Shown here: in pieces, positions 57,158 through 64,000 of the stretch | Layout: each line of letters starts with the position of its first letter | How positions within the stretch are numbered: the stretch's first letter is position 1 | NCBI RefSeq assembly: GCF_900106065.1 | Contig: NZ_LT629796.1 | Location: 2,578,001 to 2,642,000 of the forward strand | Length of the DNA: 64,000 bases | Origin: Pseudomonas mandelii | GTDB lineage: Bacteria > Pseudomonadota > Gammaproteobacteria > Pseudomonadales > Pseudomonadaceae | Reading direction: 5' to 3' | Program-made: the position numbers and the translations under genes | The notes under the pieces: generated by a model | Seen by the model: the letters and a program-made list of their open reading frames with translations, nothing else | The model's database searches: none | Told to the model about the DNA's origin: nothing

Positions 57158-57210
57158 CCACCTACACACCCTGCAGGCTCACTCCTACAGGGTTGGTCGT
57201 CAGTCCGGGA

Positions 57211-57795
57211 TCAGGGTTTGGGCGCCACACTCGCATCCGCCCCAAACCACTTCTGCTCCAGCGCCTCCAGTCGACCATCCGCCTTGATCCGCTTCAACGC
57301 AGCTTCCAGGCTGGCGTGAAACGCCGGGTTACCCTTCTGAAACGGAATCGCCAAATCCACAGCCGGGGCGGTTTTCGGCTTTTCTTCCGTCAGCGACTGC
57401 ACCAACAGGATCGAACGCGGCTCTTCTTTCTGCGCGATCAATTGCGCATTGGTTTGAATGTAAGGCTCGGTGAAGTCGAAACGATCCTTGAGATCCGGGG
57501 TCATTGCTATGTGGTTGATGGCGATGTCGTACTTGCCGGTTTCAACGCCGGACAACAGGTCGCTGGAATCGGTCACGACGAAGTCGGCCCGCACGTCCAG
57601 TTCGTTGGCCAGCTGTTGGCCCAATTCCACTTCGAAGCCGGTGAGTTTGCCCTCGTCCTTGAAATTGAAGGGGGGTGTATTAGCCTCAAGGGCAATACGC
57701 AGTTCGCCCCGATCGTTTACATCGTCAATCAGTTCGGCATGGGCCAAAGGGCTCAAAAGGGGTAGCAGGCAGATCAGGCCAGGCAAAAAGCGCAT
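57211..57795 (-). CDS. short amino-acid-type (SBP_bac_3) binding protein
   Basis: A 194-residue exported protein. Signal peptide MRFLPGLICLLPLLSPLAHA. The mature part follows the family (LRIALEANTPPFNFKDEG, LTGFEVELGQQLANELDV, LLSGVETGKYDIAINHIAMT) up to YIQTNAQLIAQKEEPR, then jumps to AIPFQKGNPAFHASLEAALKRIK near the C terminus. Typical relatives are about 240-265 residues, so roughly 45-60 residues of the second lobe are absent, in frame. It may be a natural short form or an internal deletion. AGGAGTGACC precedes the ATG. Confidence 0.8.
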   Translation of the reverse strand: MRFLPGLICLLPLLSPLAHAELIDDVNDRGELRIALEANTPPFNFKDEGKLTGFEVELGQQLANELDVRADFVVTDSSDLLSGVETGKYDIAINHIAMTPDLKDRFDFTEPYIQTNAQLIAQKEEPRSILLVQSLTEEKPKTAPAVDLAIPFQKGNPAFHASLEAALKRIKADGRLEALEQKWFGADASVAPKP

Positions 57796-57931
57796 GGTCA
57801 CTCCTTTGAATACATTTATCGCGATGCTCTGATTCAGGCTCGCTTTGCTATGGTTGTCGAGGTCCTTCGACAACAAATGGCCGTGAAGTTGTCTCGGCCA
57901 CGCGGATTTTACGGAAAAACTGGAGAAGAGA

Positions 57932-58357
57932 ATGAAAACGTTTATGTCACGAGCAGCATTCGCTGGGCTGCTGCTGAGTGCTTCGATGCTGGCAACGGCT
58001 GCGACTCCGGCGCCCAAGGGTGCAGAAGTGTTTATCGTATCTCCCGCAGACGGCGCCACTGTCCCGGAAACCTTCACCGTCAAATTCGGCGTCAAGGACA
58101 TCGCCCTGGCACCGGCCGGGGATGTCACCAAGAACACCGGTCACCACCACTTGCTGATCGATGTCGACAAACTGCCGGCCGCCGGCGCACCGATTCCGCT
58201 GGATGCCAACCACATGCACTTCGGCAAGGCGCAGACCCAGGCCGAAATCAAACTGGCCCCGGGCAAACACACCTTGCAGCTTGAGCTGGGCGACAGCGGA
58301 CACATGCCGTTCGATCCGCCCATCGTGTCGAAGAAGATCACCGTCAACGTCAAATGA
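57932..58357 (+). CDS. DUF4399 family exported protein
   Basis: A 141-residue periplasmic protein with signal peptide ending MLATA-ATPAP. The DUF4399 core has VFIVSPADGATVPETFTVKFGV, NTGHHHLLID and DANHMHFGKAQTQ, then LAPGKHTLQLELGDSGHMPF. The His-rich strands suggest metal binding, but this is inference. Convergent with serA across a shared terminator. Confidence 0.88.
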   Translation: MKTFMSRAAFAGLLLSASMLATAATPAPKGAEVFIVSPADGATVPETFTVKFGVKDIALAPAGDVTKNTGHHHLLIDVDKLPAAGAPIPLDANHMHFGKAQTQAEIKLAPGKHTLQLELGDSGHMPFDPPIVSKKITVNVK

Positions 58358-58371
58358 CACGGTAGCGCATG

Positions 58372-58402
58372 AAAAAGGAGCCCCGAAGGGCTCCTTTTTT
58401 TG
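58372..58402. terminator. bidirectional terminator between DUF4399 gene and serA
   Basis: AAAAAGGAGCCC/GGGCTCCTTTTT with a CGAA tetraloop, a perfect 12-bp stem with A- and T-runs. Confidence 0.93.
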
Positions 58403-58417
58403 TCACTCAAGTCGCTA

Positions 58418-59647
58418 TCAGAACAACACGCGGCAGCGAATAGTGCCGTTGATGTGCTGCAGTTTCTCCTGGGCGATTTCCGAGTAATCGGCGTCTACGT
58501 CGATGACCACGTAGCCGACTTTCTCGTTGGTCTGCAGGAACTGACCGGAGATGTTGATGCCGTTTTCGGCGAAGACCTTGTTGATCTCGCTCATCACACC
58601 CGGAATGTTCTGGTGGATGTGCAGCAGGCGGTGCTTGCCAGGGTGAGCCGGCAGGGCCACTTCCGGGAAGTTCACCGACGACACCGAGGTGCCGTTGTCG
58701 CTGTACTTGACCAGTTTTTCTGCCACTTCCAGACCGATGTTGGCCTGCGCCTCGGCGGTGGAACCACCGATGTGCGGGGTCAGGATCACGTTGTCCAGGC
58801 CACGCAGCGGGCTTTCGAACTCTTCGTCGTTGGAGCGTGGCTCCACCGGGAACACGTCGATGGCCGCGCCGATCAGGTGCTTGTCCTTGATCGCGTCCGC
58901 CAGGGCGTCCAGTTCGACCACGGTGCCGCGTGCGGCGTTGATCAGAATGCCGCCCTTCTTGATGGCGCGGATTTCCTTCTCGCCGATCATCCACTGGGTC
59001 GCCGCGGTTTCCGGAACGTGCAGGGTAACGATGTCGGACATGCCCAGCAGCTCGGTCAGGTTACCGACCTGGGTTGCATTGCCCAATGGCAGCTTGGTCA
59101 CGGTGTCGTAGAAGTACACCTGCATGCCCAGGCCTTCCGCCAGGACCGACAATTGCGTGCCGATCGAGCCGTAACCGACGATGCCCAGCTTCTTGCCGCG
59201 GATCTCGAAGGAGTTGGCCGCGCTCTTGATCCAGCCGCCACGGTGGCAGGATGCGTTTTTCTCAGGAATGCCGCGCAGCAACAGGATCGCTTCGGCCAGC
59301 ACCAGCTCGGCAACGGAGCGAGTGTTGGAGTACGGGGCGTTGAACACCGCGATGCCGCGTTCGCGCGCCGCGTTCAGGTCGACCTGGTTGGTGCCGATGC
59401 AGAAACACCCCACAGCCACGAGCTTCTTCGCGTGATCGAAGATCTCTTCGGTCAGTTGAGTGCGAGAGCGAATGCCGATGAAGTGCGCATCAGCGATCTT
59501 TTCCTTCAGCTGGGCTTCCGGCAGAGAACCAGTGAGGTACTCGATGCTGGTGTAGCCCGCCGACTTGAGGACGTCGACAGCCGATTGGTGGACGCCTTCG
59601 AGAAGAAGGAACTTGATCTTGCTCTTATCGAGAGAAGTCTTGCTCAT
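58418..59647 (-). CDS. serA: D-3-phosphoglycerate dehydrogenase
   Basis: A 409-residue dehydrogenase for the first step of serine synthesis. It has the Rossmann motif GIVGYGSIGTQLSVLAE, the substrate region SRTQLTEEIF, catalytic His in ILTPHIGGSTAEAQ, and a C-terminal ACT domain (about 335-409) for serine feedback. Homologs also reduce 2-oxoglutarate to D-2-hydroxyglutarate. It is transcribed away from the D-2-hydroxyglutarate dehydrogenase gene, with a long palindrome within 50 bp of its start. Confidence 0.96.
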   Translation of the reverse strand: MSKTSLDKSKIKFLLLEGVHQSAVDVLKSAGYTSIEYLTGSLPEAQLKEKIADAHFIGIRSRTQLTEEIFDHAKKLVAVGCFCIGTNQVDLNAARERGIAVFNAPYSNTRSVAELVLAEAILLLRGIPEKNASCHRGGWIKSAANSFEIRGKKLGIVGYGSIGTQLSVLAEGLGMQVYFYDTVTKLPLGNATQVGNLTELLGMSDIVTLHVPETAATQWMIGEKEIRAIKKGGILINAARGTVVELDALADAIKDKHLIGAAIDVFPVEPRSNDEEFESPLRGLDNVILTPHIGGSTAEAQANIGLEVAEKLVKYSDNGTSVSSVNFPEVALPAHPGKHRLLHIHQNIPGVMSEINKVFAENGINISGQFLQTNEKVGYVVIDVDADYSEIAQEKLQHINGTIRCRVLF

Positions 59648-59693
59648 CTGCGTAAACCTGTATCCCGGAGAAAAATGGCAGGAAATAGTCAGG

Positions 59694-59851
59694 GTGCCCT
59701 GTCTTATACGTACTGATCCTTTTTGACGGCGTCTGTTGCCGTCATGCTGCGTTGCCGCTCCTCGCCATAGCGGGCTATGACTCGTCGCGGCGCCTTACCT
59801 GACGACAACAGCCACTCGTCAAAAGAGGATCGTACGTATAAAACAGGGCAC
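59694..59851. repeat. 158-bp palindromic element with 35-bp terminal inverted repeats
   Basis: The left end GTGCCCTGTCTTATACGTAC and right end (complement of GTGCCCTGTTTTATACGTAC) continue inward as GATCCT and TTTTGACG, giving 35-nt arms with one mismatch and two single-base bulges. Inside, further inverted matches occur (CTGTTG/CAACAG, GCCATAG/CTATG), so the whole element can fold into one long hairpin. No reading frame. It occupies the serA leader region. Confidence 0.85.
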
Positions 59852-60010
59852 ATAACGCTGACCCGGACGGCAGGAAAGCCGTCACCGCAGAATAGCCGTT
59901 GGGCACTACCCTGCGGGGTCGGTATGCTAGCATACGCACCCCGCTAAACACTCATTCCTGCGACGTGAAGCGTTCTCAGGATGACCATGAATTGTTCGAG
60001 AGTTCTGTCG

Positions 60011-61405
60011 ATGACCAATCCTGCCCTGATTGATGAGCTGAAGACCCTGGTTGAGCCTGGCAAGGTGTTGACCGACGCCGACTCCCTGAATACTTATGGC
60101 AAGGATTGGACCAAGCATTTCGCCCCGGCCCCGACCGCCATCGTGTTCCCCAAGACCACCGAGCAGGTCCAGGCCATTGTCCGTTGGGCCAACACGCACA
60201 AGGTGGCGCTGGTGCCGTCCGGCGGTCGTACCGGTCTTTCCGCCGCTGCGGTGGCGGCCAATGGTGAAGTGGTCGTGTCGTTCGACTACATGAACCAGAT
60301 TCTCGACGTGAACCTGACCGACCGCACGGCGGTGTGCCAGCCAGGCGTGGTCACCGAGCATCTGCAGAACGTGGCTGAAGAAAAAGGCCTGTATTACCCG
60401 GTGGATTTTGCGTCGGCGGGTTCGAGCCAGATTGGCGGCAATATCGGCACCAATGCCGGCGGAATCAAGGTGATTCGCTACGGCATGACCCGCAACTGGG
60501 TAGCCGGCATGAAAGTCGTCACCGGCAAGGGCGATCTGCTGGAACTGAACCGCGACCTGATCAAGAACGCCACCGGCTACGACCTGCGTCAGCTGTTCAT
60601 CGGCGCCGAAGGCACCCTCGGTTTTGTCGTCGAAGCGACCATGCGCCTGGACCGCGCGCCGAAAAACCTCACCGCGATGGTCCTCGGCACCGCCGATTTC
60701 GACTCGATCATGCCGGTGCTGCACGCGTTCCAGAGCAAACTCGACCTGACCGCCTTCGAGTTCTTCTCCGACAAGGCCCTGGCCAAGGTCATGGCCCGCG
60801 GCGACGTGCCGGCGGCGTTTGAAACCGATTGCCCGTTCTACGCGCTGCTGGAATTCGAAGCGACCACCGAAGAAGTGGCCAACCACGCCCTGGAAACCTT
60901 TGAGCACTGCGTCGAGCAGGGCTGGGTGCTGGACGGCGTCATGAGCCAGAGCGAAACCCAGCTGCAGAACCTGTGGAAACTACGCGAATACATTTCCGAA
61001 ACCATTTCCCACTGGACGCCATACAAGAACGACATTTCGGTCACCGTGTCGAAAGTCCCGGCATTCCTGAAGGAAATCGACGCGATTGTCGGCGAACACT
61101 ACCCGGATTTCGAAATCGTCTGGTTCGGCCACATCGGCGACGGCAACCTGCACTTGAACATCCTCAAGCCGGAAAACCTGAGCAAGGACGAGTTCTTCGC
61201 CAAGTGCGCCACCGTCAACAAGTGGGTGTTCGAAACCGTCGAGAAGTACAACGGCTCGATTTCCGCCGAACACGGCGTGGGCATGACCAAGCGTGATTAC
61301 TTGACCTACAGCCGCTCGCCGGTCGAGATCGAATACATGAAAGCCGTCAAGGCGGTGTTCGACCCGAACGGCATCATGAACCCGGGCAAAATCTTCGCTG
61401 TTTGA
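60011..61405 (+). CDS. D-2-hydroxyglutarate dehydrogenase, FAD-linked
   Basis: A 464-residue flavoprotein of the FAD_binding_4 type. The N-terminal FAD domain has LVPSGGRTGLSAAAVA and GGNIGTNAGGIKVIRYG; the C-terminal domain has WFGHIGDGNLHLNIL and EHGVGMTKRDYL. D-2-hydroxyglutarate dehydrogenase next to serA is known from Pseudomonas stutzeri and PAO1 (PA0317), where it oxidises the D-2-hydroxyglutarate formed by SerA and so drives serine synthesis. The ATG at 60011 starts MTNPALIDELKTL; an earlier in-frame start is less likely. Confidence 0.88.
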   Translation: MTNPALIDELKTLVEPGKVLTDADSLNTYGKDWTKHFAPAPTAIVFPKTTEQVQAIVRWANTHKVALVPSGGRTGLSAAAVAANGEVVVSFDYMNQILDVNLTDRTAVCQPGVVTEHLQNVAEEKGLYYPVDFASAGSSQIGGNIGTNAGGIKVIRYGMTRNWVAGMKVVTGKGDLLELNRDLIKNATGYDLRQLFIGAEGTLGFVVEATMRLDRAPKNLTAMVLGTADFDSIMPVLHAFQSKLDLTAFEFFSDKALAKVMARGDVPAAFETDCPFYALLEFEATTEEVANHALETFEHCVEQGWVLDGVMSQSETQLQNLWKLREYISETISHWTPYKNDISVTVSKVPAFLKEIDAIVGEHYPDFEIVWFGHIGDGNLHLNILKPENLSKDEFFAKCATVNKWVFETVEKYNGSISAEHGVGMTKRDYLTYSRSPVEIEYMKAVKAVFDPNGIMNPGKIFAV

Positions 61406-61427
61406 ATCAACGGAACAGGAGTCGGTA

Positions 61428-62093
61428 ATGAGCTATCAGCACCAGTATGTCGACGGTACGCGTATTCACTTCCCGCTGGGGAAAGTGGTGTGCATTGGCC
61501 GCAACTACGCCGAACACGCCAAGGAACTGGACAATCCGGTGCCTACCGAGCCGCTGCTGTTCATCAAGCCAGGCAGTTGCGTGGTGCCGCTGGAAGGCGG
61601 TTTCAGCATTCCGACCGAGCGCGGTTCGGTGCATTACGAAGCGGAAATCGCGGTGTTGATCGGCAAGCCGTTGTCGACCAAGCCAAGCCGTGAAGAAGTG
61701 CTGGATGCGATTTCCGGTTTCGCCCCGGCCCTGGACCTGACGTTGCGCGACAAGCAGGCCGAGCTGAAATCCAAGGGCCTGCCGTGGGAAATCGCCAAGT
61801 CCTTCGACGGCGCGGCGGTGATTGCGCCGTTCGTGTCCGGCAGCACCTTTGCCGACCTGACTGACATCGGCATCCGCCTGACCATCAATGGCGAAGTGCG
61901 CCAGGATGGCAACAGCAGCGCCATGCTCAACCCGATCGTGCCGATGATCCAGCACATGGCCGGTTGCTTCTCGCTGCAGGCCGGGGACGTGATCCTGACC
62001 GGCACGCCAGTGGGCGTTGGCCCGCTGAATGTCGGTGATGAACTGGTGATCGAACTGTCCGGCGCGAGCAGTTTCACCAGCAGCGTCCGTTAA
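61428..62093 (+). CDS. fumarylacetoacetate hydrolase-family protein
   Basis: A 221-residue FAH-family enzyme. Metal ligand Glu residues sit in VHYEAEIAVLIGKP, with the core CIGRNYAEHAKEL, LDLTLRDKQAELK, GLPWEIAKSFDGAA and VILTGTPVGVGPL. Members hydrolyse or decarboxylate acylpyruvates such as fumarylpyruvate or oxaloacetate. It follows the dehydrogenase by 22 bp, probably in the same operon. Exact substrate not determinable. Confidence 0.9.
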   Translation: MSYQHQYVDGTRIHFPLGKVVCIGRNYAEHAKELDNPVPTEPLLFIKPGSCVVPLEGGFSIPTERGSVHYEAEIAVLIGKPLSTKPSREEVLDAISGFAPALDLTLRDKQAELKSKGLPWEIAKSFDGAAVIAPFVSGSTFADLTDIGIRLTINGEVRQDGNSSAMLNPIVPMIQHMAGCFSLQAGDVILTGTPVGVGPLNVGDELVIELSGASSFTSSVR

Positions 62094-62112
62094 CCCAAAC
62101 ACCGCAAAACCC

Positions 62113-62201
62113 GGTAGGCGTGAGCCTGCTCGCGATACCGGCCTGTCATTCGACATCTCTGTTGACTGACACGCCCTCATCGCGAGCAGGCTCGCTCCGA
62201 C
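62113..62201. repeat. REPIN, family A
   Basis: Inverted pair with cores GTGAGCCTGCTCGCGAT and CATCGCGAGCAGGCTCGCTC about 41 nt apart, after the FAH-family gene. Confidence 0.85.
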
Positions 62202-62347
62202 ATCGGTTTGTGGTGGCCCGCAGAAGGGCAATCCCGCCATTTCCCGTTTTTTTCACATCTTGTCTGGATAATTCCGCGGATTCCGGCGTCTGAGCCGGTC
62301 CCAATTGTGCTATTACCCGTAGCCTGAATTTCTGGAACGCATCCTGA

Positions 62348-63277
62348 ATGGCCACCCGACCGCTGCCCACTGTCAAAACTGCCCGCCGCTCGCGCTTTGT
62401 CATGCGTTGGTATTCCTGGCTTTTGCTGGTGGCCGTCGCCGTTTATGGCCTCGCCTTTGCGATGCATTGGGACGATCGCGGTGTGCTCTGGCTGCATGAG
62501 CGTTTTGAAAGCCCGGCCGAGCGTCAGGAAAGTATCTGGCTACCGGATTACCGCGCAGTGATCGACGCCAAGCTGCTGCCGGGCATGGAGAAGGACGAAG
62601 CGTCGGACCTGGCTTACAACCCGCACACCAAAACCCTGTTTTCGGTCATGGGCAAAAACCCGTTCCTCGTTGAGCTGACCTTGCAAGGCGATGTCCTGCG
62701 CAAGATGCCGCTGGTGGGCTGGAGCAACCCTGAAGGCCTGACCATGATGGGCAATGGTCTGCTGGCCATCGTCGATGAGCGTGAGCATATGCTCTCCATC
62801 GTCAAGGTCGATGCCGACACGCGTGAACTGAACATCACCAACTTCCCTAAATACGACCTCGGCCCTTCGAAAGACCAGAACAAGGCCTTCGAAGCCATCG
62901 TCTATGACCCGCGCAATCAGCAAATCCTCCTGGGTGAGGAGCGTCCGCCTGCGCTGTTCAGCTGGAAAAGCGACGGCAGCCAGACCCTCAAGGGCGACAA
63001 GCAGAAACTCGCCAATGACGAACTGGACATCCGCAACCTCTCGGGACTGGCCATCGACCCGCGTACAGGCCACACCCTGGTGCTGTCCGCCGATTCCCAC
63101 TTGTTGCTGGAACTGGACGAGAAGGGCGAGCAGGTCAGCTTCATGACCTTGCTGGGCGGCTTCAACGGCTTGAAGAAGACCATTCCGCGCGCCGAAGGCG
63201 TGACCATGGACGAGGCGGGCACGCTGTACATGGTGAGTGAGCCGAACCTGTTCTACCGTTTCGAAAAGCAGAAATAG
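62348..63277 (+). CDS. SdiA-regulated domain (YjiK-like) membrane protein
   Basis: A 309-residue protein. One membrane anchor lies at about residues 22-40 after a basic start, followed by a beta-propeller-like SdiA-regulated domain: DEASDLAYNPHTKTLFSVM, LVGWSNPEGLTMMGNG, AFEAIVYDPRNQQILLGEE, IRNLSGLAIDPRTGHTLVL and RAEGVTMDEAGTLYMVSE. The periplasmic domain may bind or hydrolyse a small molecule; function unknown. A related gene follows. Confidence 0.88.
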   Translation: MATRPLPTVKTARRSRFVMRWYSWLLLVAVAVYGLAFAMHWDDRGVLWLHERFESPAERQESIWLPDYRAVIDAKLLPGMEKDEASDLAYNPHTKTLFSVMGKNPFLVELTLQGDVLRKMPLVGWSNPEGLTMMGNGLLAIVDEREHMLSIVKVDADTRELNITNFPKYDLGPSKDQNKAFEAIVYDPRNQQILLGEERPPALFSWKSDGSQTLKGDKQKLANDELDIRNLSGLAIDPRTGHTLVLSADSHLLLELDEKGEQVSFMTLLGGFNGLKKTIPRAEGVTMDEAGTLYMVSEPNLFYRFEKQK

Positions 63278-63382
63278 GCGCTCAGAATCCAGGCGTTGTG
63301 GTCAAAGGCAACTGGCCATTAAGCTTGAATTCATACAGGCGTGATATTTCATCCGCCTGTTTCTGTTTCCGAGCCCGCCTGA

Positions 63383-64000
63383 ATGCGCCGACTTGCCCGT
63401 CCCAAACCCCTTATTTTGATCCTGACAGTCATTGCACTGGTCGCGCTGATTGCGGTTGGCCAATACATGCGTCTGTTCGAGCGCGCCTGGTTCAACCTGC
63501 ACACCCTCTGGCAACCTTTAAGCAGCGAGTCCATCGGCCTGGATCAATACCGGGTGGAGCTCGAAGCCCGGGTCATTGACGGGCTGAACGACGACGTGTC
63601 GGCGCTGACCTTCGATCCGGTGCGCAAAAGCCTGTTTACCGTCACCAACAAAAACGCCGAGCTGATCGAACTGTCGCTGGACGGGCGGATCGTCCGACGT
63701 ATTTCGCTGGTCGGCTTCGGTGATCCGGAGGCGGTGGAGTTCATCAGCGCCGACACATACGTGATCACCGATGAACGCCAGCAGCGGCTGATCAAGATTC
63801 ATCTGGATAAGGACACGACGTTCCTCGACGCGGCGGACGCCGAGCAGATGACCCTCGGCGTGCACATGAGCGGCAACAAGGGTTTCGAAGGCCTGGCTTA
63901 CGATTCGGTGGGCAAGCGCCTGTTCGTCGCCAAGGAGCGCGACCCGATGCTGATCTACGAAGTGCAGGGCTTCCCACATTACAACCCGGAGAAATCCTAC
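63383..64000 (+). CDS. SdiA-regulated domain protein, second copy (3' end outside window)
   Basis: 206 codons are visible and the frame is open at the window end. After MRRLARPKPLILILTVIALV (membrane anchor) comes the same propeller pattern as in the preceding gene: DDVSALTFDPVRKSLFTVTN, LVGFGDPEAVEFI and KGFEGLAYDSVGKRLFVAKE. Paralog of the upstream gene, 105 bp away. No ATG closer to the anchor is better. Confidence 0.88.
   Translation, partial: MRRLARPKPLILILTVIALVALIAVGQYMRLFERAWFNLHTLWQPLSSESIGLDQYRVELEARVIDGLNDDVSALTFDPVRKSLFTVTNKNAELIELSLDGRIVRRISLVGFGDPEAVEFISADTYVITDERQQRLIKIHLDKDTTFLDAADAEQMTLGVHMSGNKGFEGLAYDSVGKRLFVAKERDPMLIYEVQGFPHYNPEKSY

Noticed and set aside
59694..59851. Complete insertion sequence at the serA palindrome
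   Set aside because: Only 158 bp, no transposase frame, and no target-site duplication could be recognised.

Overview
This 64 kb window is chromosomal DNA of a Pseudomonas, most likely of the P. fluorescens/P. putida side of the genus. The reasons are the high-GC coding with AT-rich promoter islands, the many Pseudomonas-type REP palindromes, the 6S RNA next to zapA, and a gene order that I recall from P. aeruginosa PAO1 in two blocks. About 1-27 kb resembles the PA5232 to PA5204 region and about 38-64 kb resembles the PA0296 to PA0319 region. No prophage, plasmid, CRISPR array, defence island or complete insertion sequence is visible. No tRNA or rRNA gene was seen; the only confident RNA gene is 6S RNA.

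Region by region. 1-5 kb: an RbbA-like ABC exporter (cut by the window edge) with its HlyD-type partner, an EVE-domain protein, a small membrane peptide and 5-formyl-THF cyclo-ligase. 5-11 kb: 6S RNA, zapA, a coiled-coil gene, then UPF0149-pepP-ubiH-DUF4442-ubiI, an aerobic ubiquinone hydroxylase operon. 11-19 kb: a ferric-iron binding protein and permease, then the glycine cleavage genes gcvT-gcvH and, after a strong terminator, gcvP. 19-27 kb: an unrecognised membrane protein, an orphan GspE/PilB-type ATPase, an Lrp-type regulator, a CYTH-CHAD protein, and arginine synthesis genes argE and argA. 27-38 kb: a sulfur-scavenging block made of a decayed tauA, two tandem OprD-type porins, the 1-Cys peroxiredoxin lsfA and ssuEADCBF, followed by a TetR-type regulator. 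38-49 kb: a polyamine uptake and catabolism cluster (spuI, relic of spuA, spuB, spuC, spuD, spuE, spuFGH). 49-58 kb: an HD-domain protein opposite a GlxA-type regulator, a HacB-like acyl-homoserine-lactone acylase and several conserved hypothetical genes. 58-64 kb: serA opposite a D-2-hydroxyglutarate dehydrogenase, a fumarylacetoacetase-family gene and two tandem SdiA-regulated-domain proteins.

How the genes work together: SpuDEFGH imports putrescine/spermidine and SpuI, SpuB and SpuC feed them into gamma-glutamylation or transamination. The hydrolase that should release GABA (SpuA) is decayed here. SsuABC imports alkanesulfonates and SsuE/SsuD desulfonate them with FMNH2, with LsfA protecting against peroxide and the porins a plausible outer-membrane entry. 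SerA makes D-2-hydroxyglutarate as a by-product, which the divergent dehydrogenase recycles.

The most interesting unexplained signals are non-coding. One is a structured gcvT leader with two mutually exclusive closing helices. A second is a 158-bp palindrome with 35-bp terminal inverted repeats between serA and the divergent dehydrogenase. A third is a perfect 16-bp inverted repeat before the first porin. No convincing new protein-coding system was found.
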